From Sulfurimonas sp. (GTDB lineage: Bacteria; Campylobacterota; Campylobacteria; Campylobacterales; Sulfurimonadaceae), in contig JAMOMX010000296.1 of NCBI GenBank assembly GCA_027066935.1, forward strand, positions 1 to 9,557: DNA of 9,557 nt. Reading direction: 5' to 3'. Of the stretch, positions 1-6,751 are shown piece after piece; positions within the stretch are counted from its first letter, which is position 1, and every line of letters begins with the position of its first letter. Under the pieces are notes generated by a model. The model saw only the letters and a list, made by a program, of their open reading frames with translations, was not told where the DNA came from and made no database searches. A program made the position numbers and the translations under genes.

Positions 1-19
1 GACCGATACTTAAACCCAT
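1..19 (-). CDS. 5' end of an unidentified downstream gene (partial)
   Basis: An ATG at 19-17 opens a frame reading MGLSIG before the window ends. An AAGG ribosome-binding sequence lies about seven to eight bases upstream of it on the minus strand, within 25-32. It is on the same strand as the rest of the cluster and starts 113 bases after the ubiD stop. Six residues are far too few to identify a product, so this is offered only as a probable gene start. Confidence 0.4.
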
Positions 20-80
20 GATTGACCTTTGGTTATGTTTTATTAAAGTGAAATAGTATCTAAAAGTTGCTTGGAGTTTT

Positions 81-99
81 TATAAATAAACTATTTATA
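81..99. repeat. AT-only inverted repeat after ubiD
   Basis: An exact 8-base inverted repeat, TATAAATA and TATTTATA around a 3-base centre, lies between the ubiD stop and the next gene start. The stem has no G or C and no U-run follows on the minus strand, so it is a poor intrinsic terminator. It could be an operator or an AT-rich promoter element. The function is unknown. Confidence 0.4.
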
Positions 100-115
100 A
101 TTGAAATTTTTCAAT
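100..115. repeat. second inverted repeat adjoining the first
   Basis: ATTGAAA and TTTCAAT form an exact 7-base inverted repeat around two central bases, directly abutting the repeat at 81-99. The loop is too small for all seven pairs to form in RNA. A dyad recognised by a DNA-binding protein is therefore at least as plausible as a transcript hairpin. No known operator consensus is recognised. Confidence 0.35.
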
Positions 116-132
116 ATTTCAGGGTTTATAAT

Positions 133-1947
133 CTACAGTTTGTATTTTTTGTAAATATCATCATCTAAATCCCACAATTTTTTTGACTTTAGGCTCTCTA
201 CAACACTTAAAGTACAATCTACATCATCTGGCCATTCACGCTCAAACCCATCTAATAAATTTTTATTAGTACCATCTATACCAACCATTAAACCTGAGAT
301 AAATATATCTCTTAGGGCATCAATATTGTTAGTTACACGCCAAATACTCATATAAGAATTATAAACATCGTTATTTTTTTCATCTATAAATACAACTATG
401 CGAATATTTGGGCTAAGATTTATTAAGGCATCAAAATATTCTTTTACTTTTTTAGTTTTATTCACACTAATAACTGTAATTGGATTTTTAGTTCGTCTCA
501 TATATTGATGTAGGTTTACTGCATCAGGAATTAATTCTTTTACTTCTTTAAGCAATTTTACATCACCTAATAAACTTGGAGCTTCTATCTTTTGTATTAC
601 AGTAGCATCTATACCTAGTTTCCCACCAACTAAGGTTTCAGGGGAGGAATGATCAAGAGCATCTAATATTCCCTCTGAAATAAAGAGCGATTTTGGTGAA
701 AATCTATCTAATATATATGATGTAAATGCTTCATAATTTTCCAATTTAGGACCATTTTCATCTATAAAAATAGCATGTTTTACAAAGCTCATTTGTCCAG
801 CACCCCAAAAAGCGTGCATAAATTGCTTTGCATGACCTTTATAAAGCGGTTGCATCTTTGCTAAAATCAAGTTATGAAACCCTGCATTTTCTGGCATATG
901 ATAATCAAGTAAATCTGGTACTGTTGTTTTTAATAATGGAAAAAATATTTTACCTGTAGCCCAACCCATATACTTATCTTCTAATGGTGGCTTGCCTACA
1001 ACTGTCGCTAAATATGTTGGTTTTTTTCTTGTAGTTATAGCACTAACTTCCATAGCAGGGTATGGCTCTTCTAAAGTATAATAGCCAGTATGATCACCAA
1101 ATGGACCTTCTATTTTTAAAACCTCTGTATCAACCCAACCCTCTATCACATAATCAACATCTTCAGGTATATAAAGTGGTGTTGTAAGTGATTTTACAAC
1201 TCTTGCTGGTTGTTTTTTAATAAGTCCATACATAAGTAACTCATTTACCCCATAAGGCAGAGGTGCAGTAGCACACCATGTATAAAGTGGATCACCACCA
1301 ATAGCTATACTTACAGGCATTTTTTTACCAGCTTTTTGGTATTGATCAAAAAAATGGGAGCTGTCTTTATGAATTTGCCAGTGCATACCTAATGTTTTTT
1401 TATCATATACTTGAAGCCTATACATCCCAAGATTTACTAACTCACCATTAAGACTTTGAGTATATACTTGAGCCATTGTGATAAAAGGTCCACCATCTTG
1501 CTCCCACGTAGTTAATACTGGTAGTTTATATAAATCTATATCATCTTTTAAATATTTTATAGCTTGACAAGCACCCTCACCTTTCAAGCGTTTTGGAAAA
1601 ATATTTTTCAATGAAAAAAGATCTTTAACCATTGATAGTTTTGCACTAAAACCCTCTGGTGGCTTCATGTGAAGAAGTTTAGTAATCTCATCTGCTACAC
1701 TCTCTATTGTTCTACCAAAAAGAAGTTCACATCGTTTATATGAGCCAAAAACATTCATAAAAACATCTTCATCAAACTTAGTGCCAGTTTTTTTGTCTAC
1801 CACATTTGTAAATAAAAGTGCTTTTCCACCATCTTTTTTTTTCACTTCTCCATAAGCTAAATGTGGAATTTCAAGATAAATATCTAACTCTTCATCTATA
1901 ACTTTAAGTTCATCATGTTGTTTTAATAGTTGAATTGTTTTATTCAT
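133..1947 (-). CDS. ubiD: UbiD-family decarboxylase, menaquinone biosynthesis type
   Basis: This 604-residue protein belongs to the prenylated-FMN-dependent UbiD decarboxylases. Visible family residues include N172, R177, H193 and E236 (in GVNE), and the block E280-GPFGDHTGYY. R177, E280 and D285 correspond to the catalytic Arg-Glu-Glu/Asp set known from UbiD and Fdc1. The length exceeds that of E. coli UbiD (about 500) and fits the menaquinone-type branch found in organisms using the futalosine route, where it is thought to decarboxylate the prenylated 1,4-dihydroxy-6-naphthoate intermediate (also named mqnL). That substrate is inferred from family and lineage. Its cofactor needs a UbiX-type flavin prenyltransferase, which is not in this window. 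It starts 8 bases after the hemC stop. A possible AAAGG lies 14 bases upstream, which is farther than usual, so translation may be coupled to hemC. Confidence 0.9.
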   Translation of the reverse strand: MNKTIQLLKQHDELKVIDEELDIYLEIPHLAYGEVKKKDGGKALLFTNVVDKKTGTKFDEDVFMNVFGSYKRCELLFGRTIESVADEITKLLHMKPPEGFSAKLSMVKDLFSLKNIFPKRLKGEGACQAIKYLKDDIDLYKLPVLTTWEQDGGPFITMAQVYTQSLNGELVNLGMYRLQVYDKKTLGMHWQIHKDSSHFFDQYQKAGKKMPVSIAIGGDPLYTWCATAPLPYGVNELLMYGLIKKQPARVVKSLTTPLYIPEDVDYVIEGWVDTEVLKIEGPFGDHTGYYTLEEPYPAMEVSAITTRKKPTYLATVVGKPPLEDKYMGWATGKIFFPLLKTTVPDLLDYHMPENAGFHNLILAKMQPLYKGHAKQFMHAFWGAGQMSFVKHAIFIDENGPKLENYEAFTSYILDRFSPKSLFISEGILDALDHSSPETLVGGKLGIDATVIQKIEAPSLLGDVKLLKEVKELIPDAVNLHQYMRRTKNPITVISVNKTKKVKEYFDALINLSPNIRIVVFIDEKNNDVYNSYMSIWRVTNNIDALRDIFISGLMVGIDGTNKNLLDGFEREWPDDVDCTLSVVESLKSKKLWDLDDDIYKKYKL

Positions 1948-1955
1948 ATTTTTTT

Positions 1956-2915
1956 CTATAACCTTTGTGGCATCTCATCTTTAAATGCTAATTCTTCCGC
2001 TTTTTTAAGTAGTTCCATAGCACCATTATCTATCATAATTTTAGCCATCTCTGAGCCTAAATTTTTACATTCATCTACATCCCTAACTATTTTTTCACTC
2101 ATTATATTAGTACCATTAGGGTATCCAATCATTGTACGAAAAGTGATAACTCCATCGTTTATAACTGCATTACATGCTACAGGTGCTGAACATCCAGCTC
2201 CTATTTTACTTATAAAATCTCTTTCTATCTGTGTAGATATAAAAGTATTTTCATCTTTTAAGCTTTGTGCTATTTCTAATATTTTAGCATCACCTTGAAC
2301 TATCTCTATACCAAGAGCTGCTTGACCCATTGGAGGTATCATCATATCAAGAGAGAGTTTATCTGTATATGGAATATCTTTTAACAGATCTAATCTATTT
2401 AAACCTATCCATGCTAATATAATTGCATCATATTGGCCCTCACTTAGTTTTCTAAGTCTTGTATTTACATTTCCTCGTAAATCTTTTATTTTTAAATCTG
2501 GGCGTTTTTGAAGTAGTTGCATTCTCCTTCTAAGACTTGTTGTACCAACAACTGCACCTTGTGGCAGATCATTTAATGTTGCATATTTATGAGATAAAAA
2601 CACATCACTTTGATCTTGACGCTCAGTTACAGCAACCAACTCTAGGCCTTTTGGAATATAAGTAGGTACATCTTTTAAACTATGAACAGCTATATCAGCA
2701 TTACCTGCTAACATCTCATCTTCAAGCTCTTTTGTAAAATGACCTTTACCACCAATCAATGCTAAAGGTTTATCTAAAATTTTATCACCATTACTTACAA
2801 TCTTATTTAACACTACTTCAATCTCTGGAAATGATCTCTCAATTCTTTCTTTAATGTGATACGCTTGCCAAAGGGCTAAATCTGAAACTCTTGTAGCTAT
2901 TGTAAGTTTTTTCAT
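1956..2915 (-). CDS. hemC: Hydroxymethylbilane synthase (porphobilinogen deaminase)
   Basis: The enzyme joins four porphobilinogen units into hydroxymethylbilane in cytosolic heme synthesis. At 319 residues it has the normal family length. Visible marks are the N-terminal ATRVSDLALWQ (residues 7-17), HSLKDVP with the catalytic aspartate D82, the arginine-rich substrate-binding stretch TSLRRR (126-131), LRGNVNTRL (146-154), and GAGCSAPVAC, in which C242 should carry the dipyrromethane cofactor. No key residue is missing. The ATG at 2915-2913 lies 2 bases after the stop of the Dsb-like gene, and its weak purine-rich ribosome-binding region falls inside that gene, which favours translational coupling. 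With hemA in the same block it gives two heme steps; the intervening hemB is not in the window. Confidence 0.95.
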   Translation of the reverse strand: MKKLTIATRVSDLALWQAYHIKERIERSFPEIEVVLNKIVSNGDKILDKPLALIGGKGHFTKELEDEMLAGNADIAVHSLKDVPTYIPKGLELVAVTERQDQSDVFLSHKYATLNDLPQGAVVGTTSLRRRMQLLQKRPDLKIKDLRGNVNTRLRKLSEGQYDAIILAWIGLNRLDLLKDIPYTDKLSLDMMIPPMGQAALGIEIVQGDAKILEIAQSLKDENTFISTQIERDFISKIGAGCSAPVACNAVINDGVITFRTMIGYPNGTNIMSEKIVRDVDECKNLGSEMAKIMIDNGAMELLKKAEELAFKDEMPQRL

Positions 2916-2917
2916 AT

Positions 2918-3742
2918 CTACTTAATCTCTTTATATTTCTTTTTTGTTTTGTCTTCTTTATCATCAAAAAACATTGTAGGTGTCCCTTGAACCATTAGGT
3001 AAGATGCAATTTTTTCATCATTGTTATAATGTGAAACAACTTCTGGATTGTTTAAATCATTTGGTTTAATATTTGTACCCAATACTTTATTAAACTCTTT
3101 TAGTATTTTAGATACATTTCGTTCCTTAGCATCTACTTTAACTTTATAAAGGTTTAAAGTTACATCTTTATGTCCACGAAGCTCAGCAGCTATAGCTGCT
3201 TTTGTTAACTCCACTGCTGCTGGATGAAGAGATGGTAACGGAAGATGGTAATAATATATTGCAAATGTATCTGGTCTTTTTTTCATATACTTTATAGCTT
3301 TTGGTACAAAGGTTCTACAAAATGGACATAATGGATCAGAGAATATTGCTACTTTATGTTTAGCATCTTCATTACCATATATTAAATTTGCTTTTTTATA
3401 AAATTCTGCTTTAAATTTTGGTGAAACACTGTTTTTAAGAGACTCACCTGTTTTGAGGTTTATAAAATCTTGTGTAATAACTGAACCATTAGAAAACCAA
3501 ATCATCTTTTGATTTACTTTTCTATTATCCTTAAGAATTGCATTTATATCCATAATATACGCATTCCAAGATGGCATATTGTCCATTTTGCTTTTTGATA
3601 TAACTTTAATATTAATAGATTTAATATCTTCATTATTTTTAAATTTCTTATATAAAAAATTTTCTATATCTGCATTTTTTGCAGCTCCAAATAAACTACT
3701 TGTAAGTAACGCTATCGTTAATAACTTCAACATCAATGACAT
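2918..3742 (-). CDS. Exported DsbC/DsbG-like thiol-disulfide interchange protein
   Basis: I place the start at the ATG at 3742-3740 because AAGGA (3752-3748) lies 5 bases upstream. An in-frame GTG at 3769 would add nine charged residues before the signal peptide. From the ATG the protein has 274 residues. A hydrophobic signal sequence (residues 1-20, ending LFGA) indicates export to the periplasm. An N-terminal domain to about residue 115 resembles the dimerisation/linker part of DsbC (FSNGSVITQDFINLKTGE). A thioredoxin-fold domain follows, with FSDPLCPFC (active-site C139 and C142) and the cis-proline loop GTPT (P255). CPFC differs from the CGYC of E. coli DsbC and the CPYC of DsbG, so isomerase versus oxidase activity cannot be decided. 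The start overlaps fxsA by 47 bases and the stop is 2 bases from hemC. Confidence 0.85.
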   Translation of the reverse strand: MSLMLKLLTIALLTSSLFGAAKNADIENFLYKKFKNNEDIKSINIKVISKSKMDNMPSWNAYIMDINAILKDNRKVNQKMIWFSNGSVITQDFINLKTGESLKNSVSPKFKAEFYKKANLIYGNEDAKHKVAIFSDPLCPFCRTFVPKAIKYMKKRPDTFAIYYYHLPLPSLHPAAVELTKAAIAAELRGHKDVTLNLYKVKVDAKERNVSKILKEFNKVLGTNIKPNDLNNPEVVSHYNNDEKIASYLMVQGTPTMFFDDKEDKTKKKYKEIK

Positions 3743-4127
3743 CTGAATCCTTTGTATTTTTTCTCTCACACTTCGTGTCTACATTAAAATTGTGTGAGCG
3801 CATATTATATCTGTTTACTATTGTTCTAGTAAAAACGCCAAACTGCATAAGCAACCCAATGATATCTGTAAGAAATCCAGGAATTATGAGTAAAATAGCA
3901 CCAAAAAGTGTAAATAAATTTAAATTTTGAAATTGATTTAAATCTATACAGTTGTATGATACTGCTGTTAAGTTTTCTCTAAGTGATTCTTTAAAATTAA
4001 CTAAAATAAATATACCTAAAATGCCACTTGCAACTATCTCTAAAAATGTCATAAAACCACCAATAGATGATGATATATTTACAGATATAATGACCTCTAA
4101 AAATAGGTAAATAACAAAATAAACCAT
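3696..4127 (-). CDS. fxsA: FxsA-family inner membrane protein
   Basis: The 143-residue protein has hydrophobic segments near residues 1-16, 26-45 and 71-96 and a polar, charged tail after about residue 105. The stretch around SSIGGFMTFLEIV and the motif LLIIPGFLTDIIGLL (79-93) are typical of FxsA. In E. coli, raised FxsA suppresses exclusion of phage T7 by the F plasmid; its normal role is unclear. The ATG at 4127-4125 directly follows the proS TAG with no gap, and a GGA lies about ten bases upstream inside proS, so coupling to proS is likely. A membrane protein occupies the same place in the C. jejuni cluster as I recall it. The C-terminal codons overlap the start of the Dsb-like gene in another frame. 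Confidence 0.85.
   Translation of the reverse strand: MVYFVIYLFLEVIISVNISSSIGGFMTFLEIVASGILGIFILVNFKESLRENLTAVSYNCIDLNQFQNLNLFTLFGAILLIIPGFLTDIIGLLMQFGVFTRTIVNRYNMRSHNFNVDTKCERKNTKDSDVIDVEVINDSVTYK
3765..3798 (-). repeat. Inverted repeat upstream of the Dsb-like gene start
   Basis: CTCACAC (3765-3771) and GTGTGAG (3792-3798) are exact 7-base complements separated by 20 bases. They lie inside the fxsA 3' end. In the minus-strand transcript the stem would end about 12 bases before the AAGGA of the Dsb-like gene. It could shape the translation start region of that gene or could be chance; the arms also encode FxsA residues. Confidence 0.3.
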
Positions 4128-5435
4128 CTACATCAATTCCATAACTTTATCAAAAACATTCTCTACACTAACTGCTGTTTTCTCTTTTGTTTTTCTATCA
4201 AATATCTCAACTGTTCCGTTTAATAACTCTTTGCCAATTATAACAGTATATGGAAAACCAATTAACTCAGCATCTTTCATTTTAAAGCCAAATCTATCTT
4301 TTCTATCATCAATTATAACTTCAACATTGACATCTAGTAGTTGTGAGTATAGTTTTTCTCCAACTTGCATTTGATTTTCATCTTTAATATTTGAGACCAT
4401 TATATTTACCATATATGGTGCAGTCTCTTTTGTCCAAATACAACCAGCTTCATCATGATGTTGCTCAATTATAGCAGCTACTAAACGACTTACACCCATA
4501 CCGTATGTACCCATAATAAATGGTTGTGCTTTTCCATTTTCATCTAAATATTCAGCTTTTAGAGCTTTTGAGTATGTAGTACCAAGTTTAAATATGTGCC
4601 CAACTTCAATACCTTTTGTTAAAGATAATTTACCATCACAATGTGGGCAACTATCATCCCCTTTAATCTCTTTAATATCAGTTACACTCGATGCTTCAAA
4701 ATCTTCAGGCAACTCATCCATATTCATAAATATTTCTATATTAGCACCATATTCACACTTGCTACAAATAGCAATACTATCTTCACCACTTCGTGCAATA
4801 ACCATAATCTCTTTTGAGCCACTTCCACCAATAGCACCACTATCAGCTTCAACTACGCGAAAATCAAGACCCAATCGAGTTATAATTTTTTTATAAGCCT
4901 CTTCTAGTGCATTAAATTCTCTATCTAAATCTTCCTCTGATGCATGAAAACTATATCCATCTTTCATAATAAATTCACGTCCGCGCATAAGACCATATCT
5001 TGGTCTAACTTCATCTCGGAATTTTGTTTTTATTTGATAAAGATTTAAAGGAAGATTTTTATAGCTTGTAACGCGGTTACGAACCAAATCAACCATCATC
5101 TCTTCGTGAGTTGGACCAAGGACAAAAAGCTTCTCTTTTCTATCATAAAATCTTAAAAGTTCTTTTCCAAACTTATCTATCCTTCCACTCTCAATCCATA
5201 AATCTGATGGTGCTACAAAACTTAGCTCTACTTCTTGTGCTCCAACATTAAACATCTCATCATGTATAATATTTTCAATTTTACGAATCACCTTTTTTGC
5301 AAGAGGCATATATGAGTAAAGCCCAGATGCTACTTGAGATATAAATCCTGCGCGTGATAAAAATATATGACTTGCTAAAACCGCATCTGATGGGGCATCT
5401 TTAGATGTTGGAATAAACGCTTTAGATCTTCTCAT
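4128..5435 (-). CDS. proS: Prolyl-tRNA synthetase lacking the INS editing domain
   Basis: The enzyme charges tRNA-Pro with proline in the cytosol. The class II core is intact: N-terminal region with GLYSYMPLA (39-47), motif 2 FRDEVRPR (139-146), the proline-site loop ADSGAIGGSGSKE (197-209), GIEVGHIFKLG (275-285) and motif 3 GMGVSRLVAAIIE (312-324). An anticodon-binding domain fills about 341-435. The total of 435 residues is about 135 shorter than E. coli ProRS (572). The shortage lies between ANIE (231-234) and GIEVGH, about 40 residues here against about 180 in full-length enzymes, which is where the INS domain that deacylates Ala-tRNA-Pro sits. Four cysteines, C224, C227, C263 and C266, flank the short linker and look like a zinc site. 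The ATG has a strong GGAGAG upstream. Frame and motifs give no sign of a sequencing error. Confidence 0.95.
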   Translation of the reverse strand: MRRSKAFIPTSKDAPSDAVLASHIFLSRAGFISQVASGLYSYMPLAKKVIRKIENIIHDEMFNVGAQEVELSFVAPSDLWIESGRIDKFGKELLRFYDRKEKLFVLGPTHEEMMVDLVRNRVTSYKNLPLNLYQIKTKFRDEVRPRYGLMRGREFIMKDGYSFHASEEDLDREFNALEEAYKKIITRLGLDFRVVEADSGAIGGSGSKEIMVIARSGEDSIAICSKCEYGANIEIFMNMDELPEDFEASSVTDIKEIKGDDSCPHCDGKLSLTKGIEVGHIFKLGTTYSKALKAEYLDENGKAQPFIMGTYGMGVSRLVAAIIEQHHDEAGCIWTKETAPYMVNIMVSNIKDENQMQVGEKLYSQLLDVNVEVIIDDRKDRFGFKMKDAELIGFPYTVIIGKELLNGTVEIFDRKTKEKTAVSVENVFDKVMELM

Positions 5436-5443
5436 CTGTTTCT

Positions 5444-5458
5444 CTCCTTTTGTAAAGG
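5444..5458 (-). promoter_or_regulatory. proS ribosome-binding site within a small hairpin
   Basis: In the transcript, AAAGGAG (5450-5444) is the ribosome-binding sequence of proS, about 8 bases before its ATG. Its AAAGG (5450-5446) is exactly complementary to CCUUU (5458-5454) across a 3-base loop, starting six bases after the hemA stop codon. The 5-pair stem is weak. A ribosome ending translation of hemA would open it, so it may couple proS to hemA translation; this is inference. Confidence 0.35.
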
Positions 5459-5464
5459 GATAAA

Positions 5465-6751
5465 TTATTTTTCATTTAACTTTTCCCCTTTATATCTGTC
5501 TGGAACACTATCATTTTCATTACTTGCTAACATCTGCATCATACCTGAGATACTATCAGCTTTTGGTTCATGCGACACCTCTCTCATTTTTTTAGTCATA
5601 TCGTGAAGAAATCTTTTTAAAGTTTGCTCAGCTAACTTTTTAACCTCTTTTTCATACTCTTTTGGGATATAACCGTTGTTTATTGCTCTAGTAGATTCTA
5701 TCTCAGCAGTTTTATAAGCTTTTTTATATATATCTTTTATCATAGGTTCTATATTTAGAGCATCTAACCATTCAAAAAATTCTACAACACTACGACCAAC
5801 TATTCCATGAGCTTTTCTAGCTTCATCTTCACGAAGCCCTTTATTTTCATCAACAATTGATACTAAATCATCAACTACATAAAGATTAATTCTTTCACTA
5901 TTTGAACAACTTATATCTCTAGGTACTGCTAAATCAAACCAATATCTCTCAAAATCACATGATTTTATAATCTCATCTGTAATGATTGGTTCATTTGAAG
6001 ATGTAGCTGTAAAGATGATTTCAAACTCATTAACTGCATCTGCAAGTTTTGAGAAATCTAAAACTTCTGCTCCACAAAGCTTTGCTAAATCTTCAGCTTT
6101 ATGCTTTGTTCTATTGGTAATATATACATCTGCTCCACTTGAGACCATATGTTTAGCAGTTATTTCACTCATCTCACCAACACCAATAATAAGTGTTTTT
6201 TTATTGTTTATACAACATTTAAGAGATTTTAATTTTGATACTGCCACACTTGCTATTGAGACTGGCTTAGAGCTTATCTCAGTGGCATTTCTAACTTTTG
6301 CAGCACATTTAAATGCAGCTCTCATTGCACGAGCTATTTTAGAATCACAATGACCTTTATCGTGAGAAAATCTAAAAGCATCTTTTAATTGTCCCGCTAT
6401 TTGAGTTTCACCAACTATCATAGAATCTAAAGATGATGCTACACTAAAAAGATGATGAATAGCACTACTATCATCATAAATATCTGCTCGCTCTTCTAAT
6501 TCACTTAAACACATACCAGATCTATTACATAACATTTTAAATATATGTTGTTTTGCTGCTACTATATCATTACAGCTACAAAAAATCTCCATCCTATTAC
6601 AAGTTGAGATAAGGATAGTTTCATTTATAGCTTCATCACTATTCAATCTAGCTAAACAACCATCTTTACTTAATTCATTTGGATATGTTAACTTCTCTCT
6701 TACCTCAAGTGGTGCATTTTTATGTGAAAAACTTATTATTAAATAATGCAT
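5465..6751 (-). CDS. hemA: Glutamyl-tRNA reductase
   Basis: HemA reduces glutamyl-tRNA(Glu) to glutamate-1-semialdehyde with NADPH, the first committed step of C5-pathway heme synthesis. At 428 residues it matches the family. The active-site motif STCNRMEIF holds the nucleophile C51. SLDSMIVGETQI (108-119) is a conserved substrate-domain segment, GVGEMSE (190-196) is the NADPH-binding glycine motif, and FDLAVPRDI (272-280) follows. The C-terminal helical dimerisation region runs from about residue 320. Its ATG (6751-6749) shares one base with the stop of the polyprenyl synthase gene (TAATG arrangement), a classic sign of translational coupling. Using a charged tRNA as substrate gives a loose thematic link to the downstream tRNA synthetase, but the two use different tRNAs. 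Confidence 0.95.
   Translation of the reverse strand: MHYLIISFSHKNAPLEVREKLTYPNELSKDGCLARLNSDEAINETILISTCNRMEIFCSCNDIVAAKQHIFKMLCNRSGMCLSELEERADIYDDSSAIHHLFSVASSLDSMIVGETQIAGQLKDAFRFSHDKGHCDSKIARAMRAAFKCAAKVRNATEISSKPVSIASVAVSKLKSLKCCINNKKTLIIGVGEMSEITAKHMVSSGADVYITNRTKHKAEDLAKLCGAEVLDFSKLADAVNEFEIIFTATSSNEPIITDEIIKSCDFERYWFDLAVPRDISCSNSERINLYVVDDLVSIVDENKGLREDEARKAHGIVGRSVVEFFEWLDALNIEPMIKDIYKKAYKTAEIESTRAINNGYIPKEYEKEVKKLAEQTLKRFLHDMTKKMREVSHEPKADSISGMMQMLASNENDSVPDRYKGEKLNEK

Noticed and set aside
81..115. Intrinsic terminator after ubiD
   Set aside because: The stems are nearly all A/T and no U-run follows in the minus-strand direction, so a terminator cannot be supported.
1930..2298. 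Open frame of 122 codons on the plus strand
   Set aside because: It lies antisense to hemC and the start of ubiD, has low-complexity hydrophobic and serine-rich sequence, and matches no family; hemC is unambiguous.
3743..3769. GTG at 3769 as the start of the Dsb-like gene
   Set aside because: It would put nine polar and charged residues before the signal peptide, while the ATG at 3742 has AAGGA five bases upstream.
3736..3930. Open frame of 64 codons on the plus strand
   Set aside because: It is antisense to fxsA and lacks family features; its composition mirrors the reverse of a membrane-protein gene.
4594..4896. Open frame of 100 codons on the plus strand
   Set aside because: It is antisense to the proS linker region; proS motifs are clear on the other strand.
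5982..6353. Open frame of 123 codons on the plus strand
   Set aside because: It is antisense to the NADPH-binding part of hemA and shows no recognisable motif.
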